From the NCBI RefSeq assembly GCF_019599185.1, contig NZ_JAIEUL010000007.1, positions 62,001-126,000 on the forward strand: a stretch of DNA of 64,000 nucleotides. The letters are read 5' to 3'. Each line of letters starts with the position of its first letter. Position 1 is the first letter of the stretch. This stretch comes from Cryobacterium inferilacus (lineage in GTDB: Bacteria; Actinomycetota; Actinomycetes; Actinomycetales; Microbacteriaceae). Shown here in pieces: positions 25,617 through 34,275 of this stretch. Position numbers and translations under genes: made by a program. The notes under the pieces are model-generated. The model did not search any database, had not been told where the DNA came from, and was given only the letters and a program-made list of their open reading frames with translations.

Positions 25617-26258
25617 CTAGCGGGGCGGGAACATGCCGGCGGGGTTGAAGTCCGCTGGCAGTTCGAACGGGTCGCGCACCCGGCTGGAACGGTCGGAGCG
25701 GGCGACGAGGGCCGAGAGCTCGCCAGCGGCACGTTCGATGCGTGCCGGCAGGGTCTGCACCCGGCTATCGATGCGTCCGCCGTCGCCGGTGCCCCAGTCC
25801 TCAGAGGCGGCGAACACCGAGGTGGGCACCACCACGGCGTGCAGGTAGGTGAACATCGGCCGCATCGCGTAGTCCAGCGCCAACGAGTGCCGCGCCGTTC
25901 CGGCCGTCGCGCCGATCAAGACGGGCTGGTCGGTGAGACTGCGGTTGTCGATGACGTCGAAGAAGCTCTTGAACAGGCCGCTGTAGCTGGTGGTGAAGAT
26001 CGGCGACACGGCGATCAGGCCATCCGCTGCGGTGACGGCCTCGATCACCTCTTCAAGCCTGGGGTTGGCGAAACCGGTGAGCATGTTGTTCATCACGTCC
26101 TGCGCGTAGTCGCGCAGTTCGTAGGTGACCACCCGGGTCGTGACGCCCTCGTCGGCCAACCGCGCCACGGTGGCCGTGGCGAGCTTGTCGGCGAGCAGCC
26201 GGGTGGAGGAGGGCTGGCTGAGCCCGGCGGAAACGACGGCCAGAGTGCGCTCGGTCAC
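25617..26258 (-). CDS. NADPH-dependent FMN reductase, CE1759-like
   Basis: 213 residues from a GTG, two bases after the luciferase-like gene's stop. It has a flavodoxin-like fold: VVSAGLSQPSSTRLLADKLA binds the FMN phosphate, and IAVSPIFTTSYSGLFKSFFDVID and GATAGTARHSLALDYAMRPMF are typical of the family named after Corynebacterium CE1759. Members supply reduced FMN to the neighbouring monooxygenase. The tight pairing supports a two-component flavin monooxygenase whose substrate is not known. Confidence 0.92.
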   Translation of the reverse strand: MTERTLAVVSAGLSQPSSTRLLADKLATATVARLADEGVTTRVVTYELRDYAQDVMNNMLTGFANPRLEEVIEAVTAADGLIAVSPIFTTSYSGLFKSFFDVIDNRSLTDQPVLIGATAGTARHSLALDYAMRPMFTYLHAVVVPTSVFAASEDWGTGDGGRIDSRVQTLPARIERAAGELSALVARSDRSSRVRDPFELPADFNPAGMFPPR

Positions 26259-26260
26259 GA

Positions 26261-27463
26261 CTACGCCCCGGTCTTGCCGGCGCCGGCCAGGCCGAACGCG
26301 GCCCCGGTCGCCCGGCGGTGCGGTGCGATGGCGCCGGCGGTGTCGAGGTCGTCGCGCACACCGGATGCCGCGGCCGCGGGTGACGAGGAGCGCTCGGCGG
26401 CCAGCCGCAGCGACTCGTGGGTGGGGCCATCCGGCACATCGGCCGGGCGGTTCTTCGCGAACTCACGGCGCAGCACCGGCACAACCTCCTCGCCGAGGAT
26501 GTCGAGCTGCTTCAGGACCGTCGCCAGCGGCAGGCCGGCGTGGTCCATCAGCCAGAGCTGGCGCTGGTAGTCGCCCACGTAGTCGCGGAAGCCGAGGGTG
26601 CGGTCGATGACCTCCTGCGGGCTGCCGACGGTGAGCGGGGTCTGCGAGGTGAACTCCTCCATGCTGGGGCCGTTGCCGTACACCGGGGCGTTGTCGAAGT
26701 ATGGCCGGAACTCACGCTTGGCGTCCTGCGAGTTCTTGCTCATGAAGACCTGGCCGCCGAGCCCGACGATGGCCTGCGCTGCGGTGCCGTGGCCGTAGTG
26801 CTCGAAGCGGTTGCGGTAGTACTTCACCATTTTCGCGGTGTGCGAGGCGGGCCAGAAGATGTGGTTGGAGAAGAATCCGTCGCCGTAGTAGGCGGCCTGC
26901 TCGGCGATTTCTGGGCTGCGGATGCTGCCGTGCCAGACGAATGGCGGCACGCCGTTCAGCGGGCGCGGTGTGGACTGGAAGCCCTGCAGCGGGGTGCGGA
27001 ACTGACCTTCCCAGTCGACGTAGTCTTCCCGCCAGAGACGGCGCAGCAGGGCGTAGTTCTCCAGGGCGAGCGGGATGCCCTGGCGGATGTCCTGGCCGAA
27101 CCAGGGGTAGACCGGGCCGGTGTTGCCGCGGCCCAGGGTGAGGTCCACCCGCCCGTCGGCGATGTGCTGGAGCATCGCGAAGTCCTCGGCGATCTTCACC
27201 GGGTCGTTGGTGGTGATCAGCGTCGTCGCGGTGGAGAGGATGATCCGCTCGGTCTTGGCCGCGATGTAGCCCAGCATGGTGGTCGGCGACGAGGGCACGA
27301 ACGGCGGGTTGTGGTGCTCGCCGGCGGCGAAGACGTCGAGTCCGACCTCTTCGGCCTTCTGCGCGATAGTGAGCATGGCCTTGATGCGGTCGTGCTCGGT
27401 GGGGGTCTGCCCCGTAGTGGGATCGGTGGTCAGATCGCCGACTGTGAAGATTCCGAACTGCAT
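26261..27463 (-). CDS. FMN-dependent luciferase-like monooxygenase, CE1758-like
   Basis: 400 residues. The bacterial luciferase-type TIM barrel shows VGLDVFAAGEHHNPPFVPSSP, ILSTATTLITTNDPVKIAEDFAMLQHIADGRVDLTLGRGN and PPFVWHGSIRSPEIAEQAAYYGDGFF. This matches, from memory, the CE1758/KPN_01858 subfamily that is always paired with an FMN reductase. It uses FMNH2 and O2 on an unknown organic substrate. The last 60 residues are Ala-rich and variable. It is the first gene of the two-gene operon. Confidence 0.93.
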   Translation of the reverse strand: MQFGIFTVGDLTTDPTTGQTPTEHDRIKAMLTIAQKAEEVGLDVFAAGEHHNPPFVPSSPTTMLGYIAAKTERIILSTATTLITTNDPVKIAEDFAMLQHIADGRVDLTLGRGNTGPVYPWFGQDIRQGIPLALENYALLRRLWREDYVDWEGQFRTPLQGFQSTPRPLNGVPPFVWHGSIRSPEIAEQAAYYGDGFFSNHIFWPASHTAKMVKYYRNRFEHYGHGTAAQAIVGLGGQVFMSKNSQDAKREFRPYFDNAPVYGNGPSMEEFTSQTPLTVGSPQEVIDRTLGFRDYVGDYQRQLWLMDHAGLPLATVLKQLDILGEEVVPVLRREFAKNRPADVPDGPTHESLRLAAERSSSPAAAASGVRDDLDTAGAIAPHRRATGAAFGLAGAGKTGA

Positions 27464-27560
27464 TTCCAGCCTCCAAGACTCAATGCGTTTGCATGTATGT
27501 GGGTGACAACGGCAGTCCGGGAGATCTTATTCCCGGCGCCGCTCCCCGCGCTGCTCCCGC

Positions 27561-27596
27561 CGTGGCTAGCGGCGTGGCTAGCGGCGTGGCTAGCGG
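27561..27596. repeat. Three 12-bp tandem repeats spanning the ROK gene stop codon
   Basis: Three perfect copies of CGTGGCTAGCGG. The minus-strand stop TAG of the ROK gene is the CTA in the third copy (27590-27592). Because the unit is 12 bases, the other two copies place two more in-frame TAG codons just downstream. Each unit has a GCTAGC palindrome. Confidence 0.9.
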
Positions 27597-28786
27597 CGGG
27601 GCCACCCGGTTTCCCTGGGATCGGGGTCCAGGGTGAGGCGGGCGAGGGTGTGCTGGATCGCGACGGCCGCCGCGCCCCTGGCCCAGGACGAGGTGCCGCC
27701 GTCATCCACGCTGATTTCCAGCGGGGTGGCTTCAGGGTCGCGACCGGCACGCGCCGCCTGTACGATCTCCGCCGACACGATGTTCCACAACCCCATCCCC
27801 TCACCGGAGAGCACGATCGTGTCGACCATCGCGAGGTTGGTGATCAGCGCCACCAGCCGGCCCAACGCCCGGCCGGACGCCTGCAGCACGCCCAGCGCGA
27901 GCGGGTCGCCGGCTCCAGCGAGAGCCAGTGCCTCCGCGTAGCCGACCTCGCGTCCCAGCAGCCGCCCCGCCTCTGAACGGATGGCCGACTCGGTGAGCAT
28001 GGCATCGGAGCAGCCCGGGTGGCCGGCTTCGCAGACCGGGCCGTCGGGGTCGAGTGGCACGTGGCCACCCAGGCCCAGGCCGCTGTTGCGGGTGCTGATG
28101 ACCGCGTCGTTCACGACGAGCCCGTAGCCCACCCCCACGCCGATGGTGAGCACCGCAAAACTCGCGGCCCTCCGCCCGGCCCCGAACCACTGCTCGGCGG
28201 CGGCGAGGCTGGCCACGTCGTTCTCGATCAGCACCGGCACGCCCAGGCGTTCCTCGAGGGCGTCGGCCAGGTTGACGTCCCGCCAGCCGAGGAAGGGAGC
28301 GCGGGTGACGACGCGGGCGCCGGTGACGTTGCCGCCGACGGACACACCGACCGCCGCGACGGTCTCGGTGGCGGAGAGCTCGCCGATCAGCGCGACGAGG
28401 TCGGCCACGACGGAGTCCACCGTGCGGGCGGCGAGGGTGCGCTCGGCCGACCCGAGCTCGGTGGTGCGCAGATCGGTCAGAACTCCGAAGGCCTCGTCCG
28501 CGGTGAGTTTGATACCCACGAACCGGCGGCCGTCCATCCGCACATCCAGCGGCCGGGTGGGCCGCCCCACCCCGGTGGTGCTCTCGTCGCTGACCTCGAC
28601 GAACAGCCCCCGGTCGAAGAACGGCCGGCTCAGCCGGGTGAGGCTGGCCGGAGAGAGCTGGAGGCGGCGCCCGAGGTCCCCGCGGGAGATCGGGCCGTGC
28701 ATGAGGACGGCCCGGGCCAGGGCCAGGGCGGACTCACTGAGCGGCGCTTGCTGGAGGGGCGGACTAGCGTCGGTATTCCCGAACAA
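27590..28786 (-). CDS. ROK family transcriptional regulator
   Basis: 398 residues. The N-terminal winged helix is ALARAVLMHGPISRGDLGRRLQLSPASLTRLSRPFFDRGLF. The ROK sugar-binding domain has VLTIGVGVGYGLVVND, and a shortened zinc motif CEAGHPGCSD where ROK proteins usually have C-x-CG-x2-GC-x-E. It is most likely a repressor relieved by a sugar or sugar phosphate. It is divergent from the GH13 alpha-glucosidase (186-base gap), its most likely target. Confidence 0.93.
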   Translation of the reverse strand: MFGNTDASPPLQQAPLSESALALARAVLMHGPISRGDLGRRLQLSPASLTRLSRPFFDRGLFVEVSDESTTGVGRPTRPLDVRMDGRRFVGIKLTADEAFGVLTDLRTTELGSAERTLAARTVDSVVADLVALIGELSATETVAAVGVSVGGNVTGARVVTRAPFLGWRDVNLADALEERLGVPVLIENDVASLAAAEQWFGAGRRAASFAVLTIGVGVGYGLVVNDAVISTRNSGLGLGGHVPLDPDGPVCEAGHPGCSDAMLTESAIRSEAGRLLGREVGYAEALALAGAGDPLALGVLQASGRALGRLVALITNLAMVDTIVLSGEGMGLWNIVSAEIVQAARAGRDPEATPLEISVDDGGTSSWARGAAAVAIQHTLARLTLDPDPRETGWPRR

Positions 28787-28972
28787 AATGATCGCCTCCC
28801 TGGCTCCCGAGCGGGTAGCGTCTCATCTTGACATACCGGCCCACCCGCACCCGCTGCCGCCCACCGGGGGTGACCCGCTAGATTGGGCGGAGGACTTCTT
28901 TCCACCAGAAAACCAATTCGAGCCGCTGGATGCGCGTCTGCCTGGACGACTCCCCGGCCAGGAGGACCCCAC

Positions 28973-30691
28973 GTGACCAGTGTCGACGACCGCACCCCCA
29001 CCGAGCCCACAGCAGCCGAGCCAGAGCCCGCCGCGACGGCGGCGCCGTGGTGGACCACTGCCGTGGTCTACCAGGTCTACCCGCGCAGCTTCGCGGACTC
29101 CAACGGTGACGGCATCGGCGACCTCAATGGGGTGCGCGGCAAGCTCGACTACCTGGCCGAGCTCGGCATCGACGCGATCTGGCTCTCGCCGGTGTACCCG
29201 TCCCCGCAGCACGACAACGGGTACGACATCCGCGACTACCAGGACATCGACCCGGTGTTCGGCAGCCTCGCCGAGTTCGATCTGCTGCTGGCCGAGGCCC
29301 ACGAGCGCGGCATCAAGATCGTCATGGACCTGGTGGTGAACCACACCAGCGACGAGCATCCGTGGTTCGTCGAGTCGCGCTCGTCACTCGACAACCCCAA
29401 GCGCGATTGGTATTGGTGGCGGCAGCCGGGCGCGGCCGGCGGCGAGCCGAACGGCTGGGGCAGCGCGTTCAGCGGCCCGGCCTGGACCCTCGACGAGACG
29501 ACAGGCGAGTACTACCTGCACCTGTTCGCCACGCAGCAGCCCGACCTCAACTGGGAGAACCCCGAGGTGCGCCAGGCCGTGTACACGATGATGAACTGGT
29601 GGCTGGACCGCGGCGTCGACGGGTTCCGGATGGACGTGATCAACTTCATCGCCAAGCAGCTGGAGCTGGTCAGCGGGCCGGAAGCGTCGACCCGCGGCGG
29701 CTCCCCCATGGGAGCGCAGATCCACGACTACCTGCAGGAAATGCACCTGGCGGTGTTCGCCGGGCGCACCGGTGAGCACCTCACCGTGGGCGAGATGCCC
29801 GGCGTGAGCATCGACGACGCCGTGCTGTTCACGGATGCGGCGCGCGCCGAGGTCGACATGATCTTCCAGTTCGAGCACGTCTCGCTGGATCAGGGCACGC
29901 ACAAGTTCGACCCGCTGCCGCGCGACCTGGTGCCGCTGAAGAAGAGCCTGGCCCGGTGGCAGGACGGCCTGGCCGAGACCGGCTGGAACAGCCTGTACCT
30001 GAACAACCATGACCAGCCCCGGTTGGTGTCCAGATTCGGCAACGACGAGGAGTTCCGCTACGAGTCGGCCACCCTGTGGGCGCTCGTACTGCACCTGCAC
30101 CGTGGCACGCCCTACATCTACCAGGGCGAAGAGATCGGCATGACCAACGTGCGCTTCGACGGCATCGAGCACTACCGCGACATCGAATCGCTCAATCACT
30201 ATCGCGAGGCCGTTGAGCAATTCGACCAGTCGCCGGCCAGCGTTCTGGCCGGGGTGCACGCCATGGGCCGCGACAACGCGCGCACGCCCATGCAGTGGGA
30301 CGACTCCGCCCACGCCGGTTTCAGCGCCGGCACCCCGTGGTTGGCGGCGAACCCGAACTACCCGCGCATCAACGTCGCGGCCGACCGGGCCGCAGAGCGC
30401 AGTGTCTTCGCGTTCTACCAGCGCCTGATCGAGCTGCGCCACACCGACCCGGTGGTGGCGCTCGGGGCCTTTCAGTTGATCGAACCCGACCACGAGCAGC
30501 TGTACGCGTTCACGCGCATCCTGAACGGTCAGACCCTGCTGGTACTGGCGAACGTGTCGGATGCGCCGTTGACGGTGCAGGGCGAATGGCTGCCAGACGA
30601 CATCTCGGGGGCGACGCTGCTGCTGGGCAACTACCCCGGTGACGGGTCAGCCGCGCTGCGCCCCTGGGAGGCCCGCCTCTACCGGCTCTAA
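28973..30691 (+). CDS. GH13 alpha-glucosidase / oligo-1,6-glucosidase
   Basis: 572 residues from a GTG after AGGAGG (about 28960). The conserved GH13 regions are DLVVNHTSDEHPWF, GVDGFRMDVINF (nucleophile Asp221), HLTVGEMPG (acid/base Glu274) and LYLNNHDQPRLVSRFG (Asp347). MGRDNARTPMQWDDSAHAGFSAGTPWL is typical of the oligo-1,6-glucosidase/trehalulose-hydrolase subfamily. There is no signal peptide, so it acts in the cytoplasm on imported glucosides. The divergent ROK regulator suggests sugar-induced expression. No transporter gene is adjacent. Confidence 0.95.
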   Translation: MTSVDDRTPTEPTAAEPEPAATAAPWWTTAVVYQVYPRSFADSNGDGIGDLNGVRGKLDYLAELGIDAIWLSPVYPSPQHDNGYDIRDYQDIDPVFGSLAEFDLLLAEAHERGIKIVMDLVVNHTSDEHPWFVESRSSLDNPKRDWYWWRQPGAAGGEPNGWGSAFSGPAWTLDETTGEYYLHLFATQQPDLNWENPEVRQAVYTMMNWWLDRGVDGFRMDVINFIAKQLELVSGPEASTRGGSPMGAQIHDYLQEMHLAVFAGRTGEHLTVGEMPGVSIDDAVLFTDAARAEVDMIFQFEHVSLDQGTHKFDPLPRDLVPLKKSLARWQDGLAETGWNSLYLNNHDQPRLVSRFGNDEEFRYESATLWALVLHLHRGTPYIYQGEEIGMTNVRFDGIEHYRDIESLNHYREAVEQFDQSPASVLAGVHAMGRDNARTPMQWDDSAHAGFSAGTPWLAANPNYPRINVAADRAAERSVFAFYQRLIELRHTDPVVALGAFQLIEPDHEQLYAFTRILNGQTLLVLANVSDAPLTVQGEWLPDDISGATLLLGNYPGDGSAALRPWEARLYRL

Positions 30692-30738
30692 CAGAGCCGC
30701 TTCTGTGATTCGGGAACAGGTGAGGGGAGCTGGGCGGG

Positions 30739-32280
30739 CTACTTCTCGCCGCGGAGCGCACGTTCCTCGCGTTCGATCTCCTCGCGACGGGTGGCGTCGA
30801 CGAGGAGCTTGGCGTTGATGCCCACCAGCGAGTGGCGGCGGCCGTAGGCGAAGTACACGGCGAAGCCGAGCGCCAGCCAGATGGCGAACCGCGCCCAGGT
30901 GAGGGTGGTGAGGTTGAGCATCAGCCAGAAGCAGAGCACGGCCGAGAGGATCGGCAGGAACGGCGACCACGGCACCTGGAACGAGCGCTTGAGGTCCGGG
31001 CGCTTCTTGCGCAGCACCACCACGGCGATGCTCACGAGCACGAACGCCGACAGGGTGCCGATGTTGATCATCTCTTCGAGCACGCCCACATCGGTGAGGC
31101 CGGCGATCAGCGCGACGGCGGCACCGGTGATGATCTGGATGCGCACCGGCGTGCGGCGCTTCTCCGAGGTGACGCTGAGCCAGCGCGGCAGCAGGCCGTC
31201 GCGGCTCATGGCGAACAGCACCCGGCTGAGGCCGAGCAGCAGCACCATGATCACGGTGGTGAGGCCGGCCAGGATACCGATGGAGATGACCTGGGCGGCC
31301 CAGCCGGCACCTACGGCGATGAACGCGGTGGCCAGCGAGGCGTTGGGGTCTTCGGCGAGCACGGTGTACGGCACCATGCCGGTGAGCACCAGGCTGACGC
31401 CCACGTAGAGCACCGTGACGATGGCCAGGCCCGCGAAGATGCCGCGCGGCAGAGTCTTCTGCGGGTTCTTGACCTCTTCGGCGCTGGTGGCGACCACGTC
31501 GAAGCCGATGAAGGCGAAGAACACCAGCGAGGCGCCGGCGAGCAGGCCGAACACGCCGTACTGCGCGGGGGCGGCACCGGTCATGAAGGAGAACAGCGAC
31601 TGGGTCCAGACGTCACTGCCGACGCCATCCGTGGTGGGCACGGCCTCGGGGATGAACGGCGAGTAGTTGGCCGGGTTGATGAAGAACGCGCCGACGATGA
31701 TGACGAACAGCACGATCGCCACCTTGACGATGGTGAACACGCTGGCCACCCGAGCGGAGAGCTGGGTGCCGAGCACGAGCAGGGTGGTGAAGATGGCGAC
31801 GATCACGAAAGCGCCCCAGCTCACATCCAGGCCGATCACGTTGATGGTGGCGGGGATGTCCCAGTCCCAGAGCGCGAAGACGTTGCTGAGGTAGATGCCC
31901 CAGTACTTGGCGATCACAGCGGCGGCGGTGAGCATCTCCAGGATCAGGTCCCAGCCGATGATCCAGGCCAGCAGTTCGCCGAGGGTGGCGTAGGTGAAGG
32001 TGTACGCGGAGCCGGCGACGGGCACCGCTGAGGCGAACTCCGCGTAACACATGATCGCGAGGGCGCAGGTGACCGCGGCCAGGATGAAGGCCAGCGTCAC
32101 GCTCGGACCGGCGTAGCTGCCGGCCGCCTTGGCGCCCACCGAGAAGATGCCGGCACCCACGGCGACCGCCACTCCCATGATCATGAGGTCCCAGGTGCCG
32201 AGGGTGCGTTTGAGGCTGTGCCCCTTCTCCAGGGAATCCTCGATCGAGGATTCAATGCTCTTGGTCCGCCAGAGACTCAT
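30739..32280 (-). CDS. APC family amino acid permease (CAT-like)
   Basis: 513 residues with about 12-14 hydrophobic spans. The first span carries MIMGVAVAVGAGIFSVGAKAAG, the GxGIF substrate motif of amino acid/polyamine permeases. FIGFDVVATSAEEVKNPQKTLPRGI is typical of the cationic amino acid transporter branch. The C-terminal region RSFQVPWSPFLPILSAVLCFWLM is also usual there. It takes up an amino acid by proton or sodium symport, but the exact substrate is unresolved. It is convergent with the glucosidase gene (47 bases). Confidence 0.93.
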   Translation of the reverse strand: MSLWRTKSIESSIEDSLEKGHSLKRTLGTWDLMIMGVAVAVGAGIFSVGAKAAGSYAGPSVTLAFILAAVTCALAIMCYAEFASAVPVAGSAYTFTYATLGELLAWIIGWDLILEMLTAAAVIAKYWGIYLSNVFALWDWDIPATINVIGLDVSWGAFVIVAIFTTLLVLGTQLSARVASVFTIVKVAIVLFVIIVGAFFINPANYSPFIPEAVPTTDGVGSDVWTQSLFSFMTGAAPAQYGVFGLLAGASLVFFAFIGFDVVATSAEEVKNPQKTLPRGIFAGLAIVTVLYVGVSLVLTGMVPYTVLAEDPNASLATAFIAVGAGWAAQVISIGILAGLTTVIMVLLLGLSRVLFAMSRDGLLPRWLSVTSEKRRTPVRIQIITGAAVALIAGLTDVGVLEEMINIGTLSAFVLVSIAVVVLRKKRPDLKRSFQVPWSPFLPILSAVLCFWLMLNLTTLTWARFAIWLALGFAVYFAYGRRHSLVGINAKLLVDATRREEIEREERALRGEK

Positions 32281-32479
32281 GGGTGTATCCGTTCCGTGTA
32301 AAGCTCAAGTTTAGGGCCGCGTGTGCCCGTTGGGCAGACCGAAAGTCCCGGCAGGCAACCTCAACGTTTCGTGAGTATCCCGGCGCAGGCATCCGCCTCT
32401 GGCTAACGTGGAATGGGTGTCGGGTTCCGGTCGGATCCGCCGACCACCGATCAATCACCCGATCAGAAGGAGAGAACAC

Positions 32480-33034
32480 ATGACGACCACCGAACTTTCC
32501 GGCAAGCGCATCGCCTTCCTGCTCACCGACGGTTACGAAGACAGCGAGCTCTCCAGCCCCTGGCAGGCCGTGACGGATGCCGGCGCCACCGCCGTCCTGG
32601 TCTCCCCCGCCACCGGCAGCATCACGGGCAAGAAGGGACATTCCCAGTACGTCGACCTCGCCGTGGCCGAAGCCAAAGCAGACGACTTCGATGCCCTCGT
32701 CCTCCCCGGCGGTGTCGTGAACGCCGACCACCTGCGGATGGACACCGACGCGATCGCCTTCACGCGGGACTTCTTCGCCGCGCACAAGCCGGTTTCGGCC
32801 ATCTGCCACGCCGCCTGGATCCTGATCGAGGCCGGCGTGATCGAGGGGCGCACCCTCACCTCCTATCCGAGCCTGAAGACCGACCTGGTCAACGCGGGCG
32901 CCACCTGGGTGGATGAGGAGGTGGTGGTGGACCAGGGCCTGGTCTCCAGCCGCACCCCGGCCGACTTGCCGGCGTTCAACGCCAAGGTGATCGAAGAGAT
33001 CACAGAGGGCGCACACGCCGGTCAGACGCTGTAG
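32480..33034 (+). CDS. DJ-1/PfpI family protein (type 1 glutamine amidotransferase-like)
   Basis: 184 residues from ATG 32480 with AAGGAGAG upstream. RIAFLLTDGYEDSELSSPW holds the conserved Glu, and ALVLPGGVVNADHLRMD precedes the nucleophile elbow PVSAICHAAWILIEAGVI (Cys109, His110). Relatives act as glyoxalases or deglycases, or as general stress proteins such as YhbO/YraA; PfpI itself is a protease. A link with the next gene, a fructosamine kinase-like protein facing it four bases away, is notable, since both families have been tied to repairing sugar damage. Confidence 0.93.
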   Translation: MTTTELSGKRIAFLLTDGYEDSELSSPWQAVTDAGATAVLVSPATGSITGKKGHSQYVDLAVAEAKADDFDALVLPGGVVNADHLRMDTDAIAFTRDFFAAHKPVSAICHAAWILIEAGVIEGRTLTSYPSLKTDLVNAGATWVDEEVVVDQGLVSSRTPADLPAFNAKVIEEITEGAHAGQTL

Positions 33035-33038
33035 CCGC

Positions 33039-33848
33039 TCAGCCGGGACGCCTGGCGTTGGGCAGCTGAAGCACGGCCTCCGCGGCCTGCTCGAGGGCCC
33101 GGCCGTAGGCTGCGCCGTGACCGGCGGCGTGCACGGCCAACGGATGCAGCTGGTGCAGCTGGTGCAGCGGGGTACGTGCCCGCCAGCCGGGCACCAACCG
33201 TGCGGCCGACTCGTAGCCGGCGGTGATGTCGTCGAGGAAGGGGCAGCCGAACAGGGCGAGCATCGCCAGGTCGGTCTCGCGGTGACCACCGTGCGCGGCC
33301 GGGTCGATCAGCACCACCCCGTCCGCTGACCACAGCACGTTGCCGGTCCACAGGTCACCGTGCAACCGGGCCGGCGGGGCGCCGTCGTCGAAGTCGCCGG
33401 CCTCGATGCGGGCGCAGGCGGCGTGCACGACCTCGGACTGGCGCGCCGTGATCCCGCCGACGTCCAGGGCGATGTCGAGGTATGGCAGCACCCGGAAGCG
33501 CGCGTAGAAGGCACCCCAGGTGGGCTCCTCGGCGGCCGGCAGGCTGCGGTTGCCGATGAACAACGGGCCGCTCCAGGCATCCGGTGGCGCACCGAAAGCC
33601 GTCGCACCGGCCGAGTGGGTGACCGACAGGGCGGCGCCGAACGCGCGCGCGGCGGCCCGGGTGGGCGGCACCTCGTCGACGGTCTCGAGCACGATGTGAC
33701 CCGGCTCAAGGTCCAGCACCTGCGCCGTGCGCACTCCGCCAGGCACCGCCAGCCACACCAGCCCGGCGGCCTCGGCCTCGAAGAAGCCGGACGGTGCGCC
33801 GTGGCGACGCTTGTTGAAGCCGCGGGGGTCTGCGCCGAAGTCGGTCAT
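33039..33848 (-). CDS. Fructosamine kinase family protein
   Basis: 269 residues from ATG 33848, after GTGGAGAG. Kinase-like fold: FFEAEAAGLVWLA contains the family E-A-x-G-L motif, and PARLHGDLWTGNVLWSADGVVLIDPAAHGGHRETDLAMLALFG is the catalytic HGDLW-x-GN and DPA stretch. The family phosphorylates ketoamines (fructosamine-like adducts) so they fall off proteins, although some bacterial members act on free sugars. A small LHQLHQLHPL triplet repeat lies near residue 230. It is convergent with the PfpI-like gene. Confidence 0.92.
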   Translation of the reverse strand: MTDFGADPRGFNKRRHGAPSGFFEAEAAGLVWLAVPGGVRTAQVLDLEPGHIVLETVDEVPPTRAAARAFGAALSVTHSAGATAFGAPPDAWSGPLFIGNRSLPAAEEPTWGAFYARFRVLPYLDIALDVGGITARQSEVVHAACARIEAGDFDDGAPPARLHGDLWTGNVLWSADGVVLIDPAAHGGHRETDLAMLALFGCPFLDDITAGYESAARLVPGWRARTPLHQLHQLHPLAVHAAGHGAAYGRALEQAAEAVLQLPNARRPG

Positions 33849-33912
33849 CTCTCCACTGTGGCCGCATGCGCGCCCCGCCGCACCCCCTTCGCCCCGCGTG
33901 CCGGGAGAAAAA

Positions 33913-33961
33913 GATGTCAAGGCAGGGTTGACATCAGGGTGCTCGTCAAGACATTCTTGAC
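33913..33961 (+). promoter_or_regulatory. Promoter with two inverted-repeat operators, leaderless arrangement
   Basis: Inverted repeat 1 is GATGTCAA (33913-33920), 7 bases, TTGACATC (33928-33935). Inverted repeat 2 is GTCAAG (33945-33950), ACATT, CTTGAC (33956-33961). Repeat 1 contains a perfect -35 TTGACA (33928-33933); 18 bases later comes CATTCT (33952-33957) as -10. Transcription would start near the ATG at 33964, which has no ribosome site, so a leaderless mRNA is likely. A repressor on these repeats would cover the whole core promoter. Confidence 0.6.
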
Positions 33962-33963
33962 AC

Positions 33964-34275
33964 ATGAAGACCACGACCGAGTTCCCACGTCCACGCTGGT
34001 ACGCCGCCGCCGTCATCGGTGCCGTACTCGCCATCGCCGGCTTCTCCGCCGCCGCCGCACTGGTCGACGACGACCTGGCCGACGGTGTTTTCGGTTTCTT
34101 CACCGGCATACTCGCCGCGTTGCTGCTCGCCGCGGTGCTCTGGGTCGAAATCGGCCGGTACCGGCTGGCCCGCATGCGCGACGCGGCGGCCCTCGACGCG
34201 CTCGAGCCCCTCCGTGCCGCCTCAGACACCGGTGTGGCCGCCCCGACCAGCCGCAGCCAGACCACCGAGCGATGA
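33964..34275 (+). CDS. Small two-span membrane protein
   Basis: 103 residues. Two hydrophobic helices (about residues 13-33 and 41-62) are separated by an acidic DDDLADG turn, then a charged cytoplasmic tail. No known domain is recognised. The gene starts at or next to the predicted transcript start with no ribosome site. Its stop overlaps the next gene's ATG (ATGA), so both proteins are made together. A membrane partner or sensor for the HTH-like protein is a guess. Confidence 0.78.
   Translation: MKTTTEFPRPRWYAAAVIGAVLAIAGFSAAAALVDDDLADGVFGFFTGILAALLLAAVLWVEIGRYRLARMRDAAALDALEPLRAASDTGVAAPTSRSQTTER

Noticed and set aside
28828..28884. TTGACA at 28828 and TAGATT at 28879 as the glucosidase promoter
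   Set aside because: They are 45 bases apart and cannot work together; TAGATT alone has only a poor -35.
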